From the IMG/VR virus record IMGVR_UViG_3300050821_003860, positions 1 to 64,000 of that record: DNA of 64,000 bases. The stretch is one strand, 5' to 3'. This document shows, piece by piece, positions 1-7,741 of this stretch. This DNA is from a virus. A program made the position numbers and the translations under genes. The notes beneath the pieces were generated by a model that searched no databases, was not told the origin of the DNA, and saw only the letters and a program-made list of their open reading frames with translations. Each line of letters opens with the position of its first letter. Within the stretch, counting starts at the first letter, position 1.

Positions 1-106
1 TACCGGGACATTTCCACCATGTCAAGCGGCGTTGCAGAAAAATCCCGGAATTATTTTTTGCCCGATGCAAGGGAGGGTGATAGAATGCTACGGGAGGAAA
101 AGACTT

Positions 107-313
107 ATGCCACGAGCTACGCCGAACGGACTGATGCGAGTTGACCTTGAACTGGAGACGGAAATCGTCCTAGCTTTAGACGCGAAGGCCGCTGATTGGA
201 AAGTCACTCGGCCGCAAGCAGCGAGCCGGGTTTTGGCCGGCGCTCTGAGGCTGAAACTGCTTCCGCGCCGCAAGCCAGGCCGACCAAAGAAAGCGAATAA
301 CGGACACGGCTAG
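107..313 (+). CDS. small putative DNA-binding protein with AT-hook-like tail
   Basis: The 68-aa product begins at an ATG preceded by GGGAGGAAA. Upstream in-frame codons look non-coding, so this start was preferred. The middle (DLELETEIVLALDAKAADWK...AASRVLAGALRL, broken here) resembles a short strand followed by two helices, as in ribbon-helix-helix proteins. The C-terminus RRKPGRPKK matches the GRP core of an AT-hook. A DNA-binding role is inference; no specific family is recognised. A repeat cluster follows immediately. Confidence 0.6.
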   Translation: MPRATPNGLMRVDLELETEIVLALDAKAADWKVTRPQAASRVLAGALRLKLLPRRKPGRPKKANNGHG

Positions 314-318
314 GAGAA

Positions 319-389
319 AGTGCAAAATTGCACTCCTACGGACACGTCAGGGAGTAAATAAGCGCCGGTGTACCAGGGGTGTACACCGG
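319..389. repeat. composite palindrome cluster 1
   Basis: AGTGCAAAATTGCACT lies at 319-334 (7-bp arms, AA loop). CCGGTGTAC...GTACACCGG lies at 365-389 (9-bp perfect arms, 7-nt loop). They are joined by a linker containing CGGACAC that recurs at other copies. The cluster fills most of the gap before the next gene. Confidence 0.85.
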
Positions 390-427
390 AGACGTCTTGC
401 CAAACTGGCGTTGATCCGGCTGGTTAA

Positions 428-649
428 GTGGCAAGTGAATCCCTGGTGGAGGCGATGGATATGGTGAAGCGAATTCGAGAGCGGCGGCGCGAGTCCTTTG
501 AGGAATTCGTGGCCGAGTGCAAGAAAGTCGGGCGCGATCCGGGGACACAGAGAGCTTTCTACCGCGCCTGGAACACGGGTTATGTCTACGCTTACAGGCG
601 AGAACTAAGAGCGCTCCAGGCCATTTTGGAGCCGAAGCGTGGATCCTGA
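428..649 (+). CDS. small charged hypothetical protein
   Basis: The product has up to 73 aa and is mostly helical and charged, with an Arg-rich stretch KRIRERRRESFEEF. The GTG at 428 has no clear ribosome site. The ATG at 461 lies 8 nt after GGAGG and may be the true start. No family is recognised. The downstream sequence to 722 holds a half-copy of the GGTTCACACC palindrome arm and no gene. Confidence 0.55.
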   Translation: MASESLVEAMDMVKRIRERRRESFEEFVAECKKVGRDPGTQRAFYRAWNTGYVYAYRRELRALQAILEPKRGS

Positions 650-722
650 AGGCTGCCCCGGTTCACACCCGGTCTCCCGGAATTCTCTTCCCCTCTCTTG
701 CCGCTGACGCTACCCTATCGGA

Positions 723-1001
723 ATGGACGAATCGCAAGGCTGCCCCGGCTGCAATCCCGACCGCATCCCCGCACTGCTGGACGCAGAGGGGCTTGTGGCG
801 CTCGAGGTCACGGCCGATTGCACTGAGGAAGACGCCATCGACTGCGAGTGCGGGCGGAAATGGGTAATCGTGCCGCTTGCGGAGTTGGTTCAGCCGCTGA
901 CTGTCGGGTTCTCCGGGTGCTGGGATGCAAACGCGAATCCTCTCGACGGTGTGCCGATCCGAGACGGGGACTGCCCTGACGAGAGGGTGAGCCGTGGATA
1001 G
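723..1001 (+). CDS. hypothetical protein with two Cys pairs and a tail-tube-like segment
   Basis: This 92-aa protein has CPGC near the N-terminus and CECG in the middle, suggesting a metal-binding fold. Its segment FSGCWDANANP is nearly identical, also at DNA level (907-940), to FSGYWDANANP in the tail-tube-like gene at 20682. It overlaps the next gene by 8 nt, so translation is probably coupled. Function unknown. Confidence 0.6.
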   Translation: MDESQGCPGCNPDRIPALLDAEGLVALEVTADCTEEDAIDCECGRKWVIVPLAELVQPLTVGFSGCWDANANPLDGVPIRDGDCPDERVSRG

Positions 1002-1413
1002 CTGGTGGGGCAGGGTGAAGCAGGCTTTCTTCGGCACGCGCGAAGTAGCCAAGTCCGATTACCCCGGCCGCATCGGTGTGGCGGGAGGACTGAGTAGCGT
1101 CTCGCCCTCAGCATTCGTTGCCGGTCGGCAGGGGATCGGCACTGCGACCGCCAAGCGTTACGGACACCCTGATGCTCTTCTGCCGGTGACGGAGATCGAG
1201 AGACTCTTCGCGGGGCAATGGGTGCCGGTGACATCCTCCTGGATCGCTGCCCTCCATTGGGATGCCCGGACGCATTCTCTGACGGCGCGGCTCCTAAAGG
1301 GTAATAAGGAATACGGCGGACGGACGTTTGTGTCGCCGGCCGAGCTTGCTGCCGGGGCCGGAGCGCCGAGCAAGGGTCAGTGGCTCAACCGGGTGTGGAA
1401 GCGGCAAAGGTAG
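994..1413 (+). CDS. KTSC-domain protein
   Basis: The 139-aa product starts at GTG. Its C-terminal half (SSWIAALHWD...LLKGNKEYGG...APSKGQWLNRVWK) matches the KTSC fold pattern: a beta-rich segment ending in A-P-S-K-G-x-x-x-N-R. KTSC domains occur alone or fused to nucleic-acid enzymes in phages and are proposed to bind RNA or protein. The N-terminal 80 residues are unassigned. It overlaps the following methyltransferase by 34 nt. Confidence 0.65.
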   Translation: MDSWWGRVKQAFFGTREVAKSDYPGRIGVAGGLSSVSPSAFVAGRQGIGTATAKRYGHPDALLPVTEIERLFAGQWVPVTSSWIAALHWDARTHSLTARLLKGNKEYGGRTFVSPAELAAGAGAPSKGQWLNRVWKRQR

Positions 1414-2666
1414 CCCGTCAACTCATGCAAATCCGCGACCGCATCAAAGAACTCCGCCGTGTGCCTGCCTCTCAACTCCGACCCTCCCCCCGGAATTGGC
1501 GAACTCATCCCAAATCTCAACAGGACGCTCTCAGGGGCGTTCTGGCCGAGATAGGCTATGCAGATGCCTTATTAGCCCGTGAACTGCCTGACGCAGCCCT
1601 GGAGCTAATTGACGGGCATCTCCGCGCCGAGACCACTCCGGACAGCATCGTTCCCGTGCTCATCCTCGATGTGACGCAAGAGGAAGCCGACAAGATACTT
1701 GCGACCTTGGACCCGCTCGCAGCGCTGGCCGAGGCGGACAAGGGGAAACTTGAGGATTTGCTCAAGTCTGTACATACGGACTCGCCGGCGCTTCTCGATA
1801 TGCTCAAAGGACTTGCGGTAGGAAACGGTATCGGACCAGCCCTACCCACTCCCGGCGGCGGGGGCGACGACTTCGATGCCACGCCTGACGAGGCTGGGCC
1901 GTGCCGGGTGCAGAAGGGTGACTTGTGGGTGATTGGCGGGAAGCATCGGTTGCTGTGCGGGGATAGTACGAAGGCAGAGGATGTGGGGAGGTTGATGGCA
2001 GGGGAGAAGGCCGCGCTAATTTGGAGCGATCCGCCTTACGGCGTCAATCACTCTGGCGGCACTAAAGACCCGCGACAGGAAGACTATCGCAGCGGCGACA
2101 AGCTTCAGAATGACAACCTATCGCCCGAGGCACTGCGAGAGATGCTCGTGGCTGCCTATTCGCTGCCTGCCGTGGTTCCTGGCGCTACAGCTTACGCAGC
2201 GGCCCCGGCGGGGCCGCTCCTTGCTGTGTTCATGGTATCGCTCGCCGAGGCTGGCTATCCATATCGCGGCCACGTCGTGTGGGTGAAGAATGCGATGGTA
2301 TTCGGTCGGTCTCTTTACCACTATCGACACGAGCCTATTCTGTACGGCTGGCGCGAAGATGGCCCGCACTACGAAGATGGCGACCGAACGCTAACCAGTG
2401 TATTCGAGGTAGATAGGCAGGGGGTGAATTCAGAGCATCCGACGATGAAGCCGCTGGCATTGGTGCAACCTATGGTGGCTCATAGTAGCAAGTCGGGCGA
2501 CATCGTCTACGACCCCTTCCTAGGCTCCGGCACCACCCTCATCGCCGCCCACCGCCTCAACCGCCGCTGCTACGGCCTAGAGATCGAGCCGAAGTATTGC
2601 GAGGTAATCCTGAAGCGTGCGGAGGCCGAAGGACTGACGGCGGAGAAATCCCCATCTCTGGTCTAA
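1380..2666 (+). CDS. ParB-like domain fused to beta-class DNA methyltransferase
   Basis: The 428-aa protein transfers a methyl group from SAM to an exocyclic amino group of adenine or cytosine in DNA. Residues 25-110 form a ParB/sulfiredoxin-like domain (LRPSPRNWR..., IDGHLRA). The catalytic motif DPPY is at 217-220 and the SAM motif DPFLGSGTT near 376. This order (IV before I) defines the beta class, as in many phage ParB-MTase fusions. GTG start, overlapping the KTSC gene. It may protect phage DNA or mark packaging substrates. Target sequence cannot be read from the protein. Confidence 0.93.
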   Translation: MAQPGVEAAKVARQLMQIRDRIKELRRVPASQLRPSPRNWRTHPKSQQDALRGVLAEIGYADALLARELPDAALELIDGHLRAETTPDSIVPVLILDVTQEEADKILATLDPLAALAEADKGKLEDLLKSVHTDSPALLDMLKGLAVGNGIGPALPTPGGGGDDFDATPDEAGPCRVQKGDLWVIGGKHRLLCGDSTKAEDVGRLMAGEKAALIWSDPPYGVNHSGGTKDPRQEDYRSGDKLQNDNLSPEALREMLVAAYSLPAVVPGATAYAAAPAGPLLAVFMVSLAEAGYPYRGHVVWVKNAMVFGRSLYHYRHEPILYGWREDGPHYEDGDRTLTSVFEVDRQGVNSEHPTMKPLALVQPMVAHSSKSGDIVYDPFLGSGTTLIAAHRLNRRCYGLEIEPKYCEVILKRAEAEGLTAEKSPSLV

Positions 2667-2690
2667 CAAAGTGCATACGTCGAGTTGCAT

Positions 2691-3284
2691 ATGCCGAGAT
2701 CGAGCGCTGAAGCCCTCCGGATGGCGAGTCGTCGCAGCAAGGTAGCCGCCCTTGTTTTGCAGGGGGTCACGAACCAATTCGAGATTGCCAACAAGATCGG
2801 ACTCGGGGATGAAGGGCAGTCGACGGTCAGCCGCGACCTGAAGGCGATCAAGGCTGAGTGGCGCCAGTCGACCCTCGTCGACTGGAACGAGGCGAAGGGG
2901 AAGGAACTGGCTCGGCTGGACAGGGTGGAGGCGGAGTATTGGGCAGCGTGGGAGCGGAGTAAGATCGAGAAGGAGAGCACCCGAACGAAGCGCCGGACTG
3001 GCGGGGAGTCTCCTTCGGACGAGGCGGAGGTAAAAAAGGAGAAGCGGGACGGCGACCCACGGTTTCTGGAGGGTATACTGGGCTGCATTGCCCAGCGCTG
3101 TCGGCTGCTGTACCTCGAGCGCGATCAAGATGCCATCGAAAAGCTTCTCGCCGCCCTCCCTGGAGAACTTGCTGGACAGTTGCGCTCCGCACTGGCTCGA
3201 CAGCTTGCCCGGAGCCAGGGAATTAGCTCAACTGGAAGCGGCGAGAATGGCGCTGGGGGTGTACCAGGACCTTCCGCTAATTGA
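2691..3284 (+). CDS. probable small terminase subunit
   Basis: The 197-aa protein lies directly before the large terminase and overlaps it. Residues 10-60 resemble a helix-turn-helix (ALVLQGVTNQFEIANKIGLG...STVSRDLKAIKAEW). A charged helical middle follows, then a low-complexity Gly/Ser tail. Position and HTH support recognition of phage DNA for packaging. A TTG at 2685 is an alternative start. The C-terminus GGVPG comes from a degenerate GGTGTACC arm. Confidence 0.75.
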   Translation: MPRSSAEALRMASRRSKVAALVLQGVTNQFEIANKIGLGDEGQSTVSRDLKAIKAEWRQSTLVDWNEAKGKELARLDRVEAEYWAAWERSKIEKESTRTKRRTGGESPSDEAEVKKEKRDGDPRFLEGILGCIAQRCRLLYLERDQDAIEKLLAALPGELAGQLRSALARQLARSQGISSTGSGENGAGGVPGPSAN

Positions 3285-4728
3285 GTATGTCCAGAAGACG
3301 CTCAACTCTACCCTCACACCCGATCAAGAGAAAGTCTGCCGCCTCCTCCGTACCCCGCCGTACAAGGTGCTTGTTCGCTCGGCCAATACCGTAGGCAAGT
3401 CCTGGATCGCCGCCGCCGTGGTGAACTGGTGGCATGACACCTTTGACCCAGGCGTAGTGCTGACCACAGCTCCGAAGATGGAACAGGTGACGGACATTCT
3501 CTGGAAAGAAGTCCGCCGACAACGCATGGGCCGGCCGTGTAAGCCGACGACACTACTCCCGAAGTCCGCCCGGATGGAGACTTCGCCGACGCACTTCGCC
3601 CACGGTCTGACGGCGCGGGACGCAAATAGCTTTCAGGGGCAACACGAGGCGAGTAACCTGATTGTCTTCGACGAGGCGGAAGGCGTACCCGGTGAGTTTT
3701 GGGAGGCCGCTGAGCCCATGCTGGGGGGTGAGAACTACGGGTTCCTGGCGATCTACAACCCAACGTCGCAGAGCGGTCCTACGGTGGAAGCGGAGCGGCT
3801 AGTCGCCTCAGGGAAGTTCCACCTTGTCACCATGTCAGCTTTGGACCATCCGAACATCATCCACGAGCTACGCAAAGAGCCGGCGCCCTATCCGCGAGCT
3901 GTCAGGCTGGACCGGGTGAAGGACATGCTCGCTCAATGGGCCCGCCGGTCCGCACCGAACGAGGACGGAGCGTTTGAGCTGGATGGCGACTGGTGGGTTC
4001 CAGGTCCGATTGCAGAGGCCCGCATCCTTGGCCGTAGACCCTCTGCGGGCTTCCGCTCCGTGTGGCCGACGTGGGTATTCGAGAAAGCCCTGACGACGTT
4101 CCAGCATTCCCCCGCCTCAGCCTTCCTCCAGATTGGCTTCGACGTGGGCGAGATGGGCGACGACCCCTCTGCGTTCTGCGTCCGGCATGGGGGAAACATC
4201 ATCCACCTGGAGGAGTTCCACGGCCCGAAGGATTTCTCTGCCGGGAAGAAGGCCGCTGGCCGGGCGCGAGACTTGGCTTTCCACTGCGCCACGGGACTCG
4301 GCAAGGATCCCAAGCGCGTGCCGATCGTGGTGGACTGCGGGGGCGGATACGGAAATGAGCCCGTGAACCATCTCCGGGCCGAGGGGTACATGGCGATACC
4401 CATTATGGGCAGCTGGACGCCGGGGGACGAGGAGCAGTTCCCGAACCTGCGCTCAGAAATGTGGGTACTCTCTTCCCGCGCCGCTGCGGACGGGCAATTG
4501 AGTTTCGCCCAGCTACCCATCCGAGAGCAGGAGATGCTCCGGGTGGAGTTGACCGCGACCGAGTACGACATCAACCTCAAGGGGCAGATGCAAGTAGAAC
4601 GGAAGGCCGAGACGAAGAAGCGCATCGGGCGGTCGACGGACTGCGCGGATAGCCTGCTTTACTCGCTGGTCAATGTGGGCATGATCGAGGAGAAGGTGGC
4701 CGGGAGGCTGGAGACGCCGGGCGGCTAG
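3130..4728 (+). CDS. large terminase subunit (ATPase-nuclease)
   Basis: The packaging motor has a Walker A (SANTVGKSW, about 84-92) and Walker B with catalytic glutamate (LIVFDEAE, about 177-184). An RNase H-like nuclease domain follows, with acidic residues in GFDVGEMGDD and VVDCGGGYGN and the late motif STDCADSLLYSL. Length (532 aa) is normal. Starts at 3088 (TTG) or 3247 (ATG after GGAAG) are possible; conserved-looking sequence upstream of 3247 favours the longer form. The stop codon TAG runs directly into a GGTGTGA palindrome. Confidence 0.95.
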   Translation: MPSKSFSPPSLENLLDSCAPHWLDSLPGARELAQLEAARMALGVYQDLPLIEYVQKTLNSTLTPDQEKVCRLLRTPPYKVLVRSANTVGKSWIAAAVVNWWHDTFDPGVVLTTAPKMEQVTDILWKEVRRQRMGRPCKPTTLLPKSARMETSPTHFAHGLTARDANSFQGQHEASNLIVFDEAEGVPGEFWEAAEPMLGGENYGFLAIYNPTSQSGPTVEAERLVASGKFHLVTMSALDHPNIIHELRKEPAPYPRAVRLDRVKDMLAQWARRSAPNEDGAFELDGDWWVPGPIAEARILGRRPSAGFRSVWPTWVFEKALTTFQHSPASAFLQIGFDVGEMGDDPSAFCVRHGGNIIHLEEFHGPKDFSAGKKAAGRARDLAFHCATGLGKDPKRVPIVVDCGGGYGNEPVNHLRAEGYMAIPIMGSWTPGDEEQFPNLRSEMWVLSSRAAADGQLSFAQLPIREQEMLRVELTATEYDINLKGQMQVERKAETKKRIGRSTDCADSLLYSLVNVGMIEEKVAGRLETPGG

Positions 4729-4816
4729 GTGTGACCCCGGTTCACACCCGAGTGCAAAATTGCACTCCTGTCTACCTAGCGGGTAGACTATTAGCAGGTG
4801 TATTGGGCAGTACACC
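4728..4816. repeat. composite palindrome cluster 2 with all three hairpin types
   Basis: GGTGTGA...TCACACC at 4728-4748 starts inside the terminase stop codon. AGTGCAAAATTGCACT lies at 4751-4766. A local GTCTACC/GGTAGAC hairpin lies at 4770-4788. GGTGTA...TACACC at 4797-4816 overlaps the putative 5' end of the HNH gene. Confidence 0.85.
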
Positions 4817-5320
4817 GGGATTCCGGGAGAGGAGGCGAAGAAACGATACTTCCTCTACTGCCAGACGTGCGATAAGTTCAGTCTGGTCAAAGCGTTCTCG
4901 AATCGGTGGAACCCCGCGAAGATTCCGAAGTGCGAGTGCGGCAGTACACGGCGAGAGTGCAACTGGAAAGAGGCTGAGAAAGCCCGGCTGCTGTTCCCTT
5001 GGAAGCCAAAGAAGGGTCGGCTCGACTGGTACGGCAAGTACCTGGCCGGTCCCCTTTGGAGGGTGATTCGGGAGCGAGTGCTTGTTAGGGATAACCATGA
5101 GTGCCAAGCTTGCCATCGCCTCGCTACCGAAGTTCACCACAAGTCCTACGACGAGGAAGTCATGGCGGGCCAGCGGGATGACTTGCTGGTGTCGATTTGC
5201 CACGACTGCCATCGGTTTATCGAGTTCAATGAGACAGGCCAGAAACGGGGATTGCGGAAGGCGAACGCTGCTTTGCGGCGGCTGATCGAAGGCCAACCCC
5301 CGGTGTCTAGACACGGGTAG
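4802..5320 (+). CDS. HNH endonuclease without a canonical start codon
   Basis: The open frame runs from 4787 (after TAG) to 5320. Its N-terminal part carries a zinc ribbon (YCQTC...CECG). The HNH domain holds CQACH, EVHHKSY and CHDCH. Phage HNH proteins beside terminase genes often assist packaging. No ATG, GTG or TTG exists in frame before the GTG at 5063, which lies after the zinc ribbon. ATT at 4802 or 4820 is the best guess. The GGTGTA palindrome covers this 5' end, so repeat insertion may have removed the native start. Confidence 0.7.
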   Translation: MGQYTGIPGEEAKKRYFLYCQTCDKFSLVKAFSNRWNPAKIPKCECGSTRRECNWKEAEKARLLFPWKPKKGRLDWYGKYLAGPLWRVIRERVLVRDNHECQACHRLATEVHHKSYDEEVMAGQRDDLLVSICHDCHRFIEFNETGQKRGLRKANAALRRLIEGQPPVSRHG

Positions 5321-5381
5321 AATTCCATCATGCGGGCGAGTTGCTGTGCCCGGAAAGACTCCTCTAAGGAGAGTGTGAGGT

Positions 5382-5570
5382 ATGAGCGAGCGGGTAGAAA
5401 TCCTGATCGACGACAAGTGGTGGCCTGCTATCTCCGGTCAGCTTGTGGCCGAGAAATACGAGTGGGAAGTGGAACTTATGGCCGGTCGGAATTGGGTTAA
5501 CGGGCGGCCCACCGAAGGGAATGCCTACGTTCGCGGTCGCGGGGCGTGTCTGTGGCGATTGGTAGCGTGA
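5382..5570 (+). CDS. small hypothetical protein
   Basis: The 62-aa, Trp-rich protein (DDKWWPAISGQL, WEVELMAGRNWVNG) starts at ATG after GGAGAGTGAGG. It is probably beta-rich. Not recognised. Its end overlaps a convergent minus-strand ORF by 46 nt. Confidence 0.55.
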   Translation: MSERVEILIDDKWWPAISGQLVAEKYEWEVELMAGRNWVNGRPTEGNAYVRGRGACLWRLVA

Positions 5571-5710
5571 ACTTCCACAACTCTCCAATCCGTCCACCGT
5601 CCATCCTCTGCATAGAGGCGCACCGACCGGCCCGGCTTGGCCTCGGGAGAGGGTAGCCAGACCTGCCGGCGATCGGCGTGGCGTTCCAGGGTTACAGAGC
5701 GGTAGTCCAT
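5525..5710 (-). CDS. possible small basic protein
   Basis: The 61-aa ORF has a plausible core (SVRLYAEDGRWTDWRVVEVHA) but no ribosome site before its ATG, and it overlaps the convergent gene end. It could be the last gene of the minus operon at 5791-6409. Uncertain. Confidence 0.35.
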   Translation of the reverse strand: MDYRSVTLERHADRRQVWLPSPEAKPGRSVRLYAEDGRWTDWRVVEVHATNRHRHAPRPRT

Positions 5711-5790
5711 GCGAGACGGACGCAGGAGAGCGGGCGACGGTTCACTTCTATTCTAGGCGGGGCGGACGTGGGCTATCAGGGAGGAGAGGG

Positions 5791-6045
5791 TCATGGCATT
5801 TTCTCCACGAAGCGGCCCCCATCCTCTCGGTAGAGTTTGAGAATCATTTCCATCATCCCGGCAGCTGCATCCATGTCCCGAACGGCGGCACTTTTGCCAA
5901 ACCAGAATTCGGCTTGCTTATTCGGATTGTTGATGCGCCATTCAGCAGCCCATCCGATGACGACTCCTAGGAAGGTGGTTCTGGACAGCAGTTCAACGAT
6001 TAGAGTTTTCGTGGGCACGAATGATAGATCAGGCTGTTCTGTCAC
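5791..6045 (-). CDS. hypothetical protein, third gene of minus operon
   Basis: The 84-aa product starts at GTG after GGAGGCGAA and overlaps the upstream gene's stop by 4 nt (GTGA). A helical segment (LIVELLSRTTFLGVVIGWAAEW) could be membrane-associated. The rest is charged with Met-rich helix MDAAAGMMEMILKLY. Function unknown. Confidence 0.6.
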   Translation of the reverse strand: MTEQPDLSFVPTKTLIVELLSRTTFLGVVIGWAAEWRINNPNKQAEFWFGKSAAVRDMDAAAGMMEMILKLYREDGGRFVEKMP

Positions 6046-6215
6046 GGCTTCGCCTCCATAGTGGGTAGGGAACGCTCGATCTTTTCCAGACGCTCCTGTA
6101 TTTTGTGCGACACTGCGACGAATATGAACCATCCCGCCATGACGAACAGGGCCAAGCAACCGACCTCGCTCCGCGCCTCGTCTTTGGCAACCCTGCGGAT
6201 TTCATCGTCGGTCAC
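6042..6215 (-). CDS. single-span small membrane protein
   Basis: This 57-aa gene starts at GTG after GGGAGGGAA. A hydrophobic span (CLALFVMAGWFIFVAV) is flanked by a charged N-terminus (DDEIRRVAKDEARSE) and a charged C-terminal helix. Both ends overlap neighbours by GTGA, indicating translational coupling within a three-gene operon. Confidence 0.65.
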   Translation of the reverse strand: MTDDEIRRVAKDEARSEVGCLALFVMAGWFIFVAVSHKIQERLEKIERSLPTMEAKP

Positions 6216-6409
6216 TTGCTGTTCCCTCCCCTAGTCCGTCCGCGTTTGTCCTGAGCCAGGGTGAGCAAGCTTTCCTGCCAAGCGTCGTTGACAAGTTTGC
6301 GGAGAGCAGCGGGCGGATGCAGACAGACCGTTTCGAGGAATTCCAGCTGAGCAGCCGATAGGTAGATCGTGACGGCCTTGCCTCTTTTCTCCGCTCGCGG
6401 TCTTCCCAT
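6212..6409 (-). CDS. ribbon-helix-helix-type regulator candidate
   Basis: The 65-aa protein has a basic N-terminus, a short strand (KAVTIYLS), then two helices (AAQLEFLETVC, AALRKLVNDAWQESLL), the pattern of ribbon-helix-helix repressors. It heads the minus operon and lies divergent to the promoter at 6421-6448, which it may control. The regulatory target is inference. Confidence 0.55.
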   Translation of the reverse strand: MGRPRAEKRGKAVTIYLSAAQLEFLETVCLHPPAALRKLVNDAWQESLLTLAQDKRGRTRGGNSK

Positions 6410-6420
6410 CGGATACCCCC

Positions 6421-6448
6421 TTGAATGTCGGACACGCTATGTTATACT
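6421..6448 (+). promoter_or_regulatory. sigma70-like promoter
   Basis: TTGAAT (6421-6426), a 16-bp spacer and TATACT (6443-6448) form a good housekeeping-type promoter in the divergent gap. It reads towards the gene at 6489. Confidence 0.55.
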
Positions 6449-6488
6449 AAAACACGAAAGGTATCAACTGTCTTTTAGGAGTATGATA

Positions 6489-6698
6489 ATGCGAAAACGT
6501 GGCTTCGTTGTGCAATACCTCAAAGACGGAGTGCCATATATTCTTGGCCCCGTCGTATTCGCTGACGATTACAATGCGGAGCAAGCGGCCAAGGAAAGGT
6601 TCGGCGACAATGTCCCAGGAAAGCAAACTTGGTGGACTACCGGAGTTGCTCTGGATTTTTCAGACGTTAAGTTGATCCATCCCGATTATGTTTCCTAG
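6489..6698 (+). CDS. small hypothetical protein
   Basis: The 69-aa product starts at the ATG 8 nt after AGGAG; the ATG at 6483 is too close to that site. Its content (GFVVQYLKDGVPYILGPVVF...) suggests a small beta-alpha protein. Not recognised. It is the first gene after the promoter. Confidence 0.6.
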   Translation: MRKRGFVVQYLKDGVPYILGPVVFADDYNAEQAAKERFGDNVPGKQTWWTTGVALDFSDVKLIHPDYVS

Positions 6699-6722
6699 CG
6701 GAGTCCTGTTTAGGAGTCAGCG

Positions 6723-7061
6723 ATGTCCGCCTCCGACCATGACGCAGCCGTGGCGTACCTGAAGGTTGCCAGCCCCGTCCCGCACGACTCAAGAGGCTAT
6801 GTTTGCGACGCATTCCTAGCCGGGTGTAAGCACGGGAGGAGTGCAGGTGTGTCGGACGGCGCAGTGGAATCGCCAGAGTTACCGGAGGTCTACTTCCCTG
6901 TCTTCCACGACACGAAGGGGTGGGGAGTGTGGGAGGGAAACCAGAGGCTGAAGGGCGGACTGACGGAAGCCGCTGCGTATGACCTCGCTCACGCCCTGAA
7001 CACAGCCCGCCGGGACCGGCAAAAGCTGTCCAAGCGCGACGTGATGGAGGCCAAGACATGA
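6723..7061 (+). CDS. hypothetical protein
   Basis: This 112-aa protein has a C-terminal segment (VWEGNQRLKGGLTEAAAYDLAHALN) resembling short phage domains with a beta hairpin and helix. It overlaps the next gene by 4 nt (ATGA). Function unknown. Confidence 0.65.
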   Translation: MSASDHDAAVAYLKVASPVPHDSRGYVCDAFLAGCKHGRSAGVSDGAVESPELPEVYFPVFHDTKGWGVWEGNQRLKGGLTEAAAYDLAHALNTARRDRQKLSKRDVMEAKT

Positions 7062-7453
7062 ACGAGCGATGCGAGACGTGCAAGTTCTTTCGTCGCCATC
7101 AGAATGGGAGAGACCACTACGCATGGGGTAGCTGCCATCGTTATCCACCCGTTCTTGTGGGAGAACCAATGGGTGGCGTTCGCATCGAATTCCCGCAAAT
7201 TAGCGATCAAGAGTGGTGCGGGGAGTATAAGTCAAGTAGCGAACCGAGCATACCCCTGAATGGTCGGGAGCGAAACCCGCTCTCTGCTTGGAAGCTTCGC
7301 ATCGTCACATTCTTGAAGGAAAAGCAACTGGCAACGAGGCAGCAGATTGTAGCAGGAACCGGTGTACCCGTTGGCTCTCTTTCGTCACTATTACGAGACA
7401 AGACTTTCAAGAGCATATCGCACGGAATGTGGGGATTGAGGGCTGATCTATGA
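7058..7453 (+). CDS. zinc-binding N-terminus with winged-helix-like C-terminus
   Basis: The 131-aa protein starts with CETCKFFRR...GSCHRYPP...WCGEY, a four-Cys layout typical of small zinc ribbons in phages. Residues 80-130 (LRIVTFLKEKQLATRQQIVAGTG...SLLRD) look like a winged helix. DNA binding is inferred. Translation is coupled to the upstream gene. Confidence 0.65.
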   Translation: MNERCETCKFFRRHQNGRDHYAWGSCHRYPPVLVGEPMGGVRIEFPQISDQEWCGEYKSSSEPSIPLNGRERNPLSAWKLRIVTFLKEKQLATRQQIVAGTGVPVGSLSSLLRDKTFKSISHGMWGLRADL

Positions 7454-7467
7454 GGGGGAACGCTTCC

Positions 7468-7537
7468 GGTGTACCGGGGGTGTACACCTACGGACAATCA
7501 GGGATAGTGTAAGTCGCCTGAAGTGCAAAATTGCACT
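7468..7537. repeat. composite palindrome cluster 3
   Basis: GGTGTAC...GTACACC at 7468-7488 is followed by a CGGACA linker and AGTGCAAAATTGCACT at 7522-7537. Module order is reversed relative to cluster 1. Confidence 0.85.
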
Positions 7538-7579
7538 CGTCTCGGGCCCGTGGTACGATTCTCCGCAAGAGGGACACCC

Positions 7580-7741
7580 ATGCCAATCGACCTAGCCGAA
7601 CGGGAAGCTTACCGGCGCCGCATGCTCCGGCAGTTGTGGGAGCACGAGCTACACCATAAGAATGACCCTCCCGACGAGCCGGACCCGAAGCACTGGCGGA
7701 ATGTGGGGAAGATCGAGATTGCTCCAGCGAAGGGGAAGTGA
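7580..7741 (+). CDS. small hypothetical protein
   Basis: The 53-aa protein is charged and His-rich (LWEHELHHKNDPPDEPD). The ATG at 7580 follows AAGAGGGA. An upstream in-frame start lies inside the palindrome and was rejected. No family seen. Confidence 0.55.
   Translation: MPIDLAEREAYRRRMLRQLWEHELHHKNDPPDEPDPKHWRNVGKIEIAPAKGK

Noticed and set aside
1-106. Possible end of a gene entering from the left edge
   Set aside because: One frame is open to a TGA at 79-81, but about 26 residues give no recognisable pattern.
4731-5066. 111-aa plus ORF upstream of the HNH domain
   Set aside because: It begins in the repeats and is Ser/Arg-rich shadow sequence. The adjacent frame contains the zinc ribbon of the HNH protein.
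5793-5840. Strong GGAGGAGAGGG site and ATG on the plus strand
   Set aside because: The ORF is only about 15 codons and antisense to the end of a coupled minus gene.
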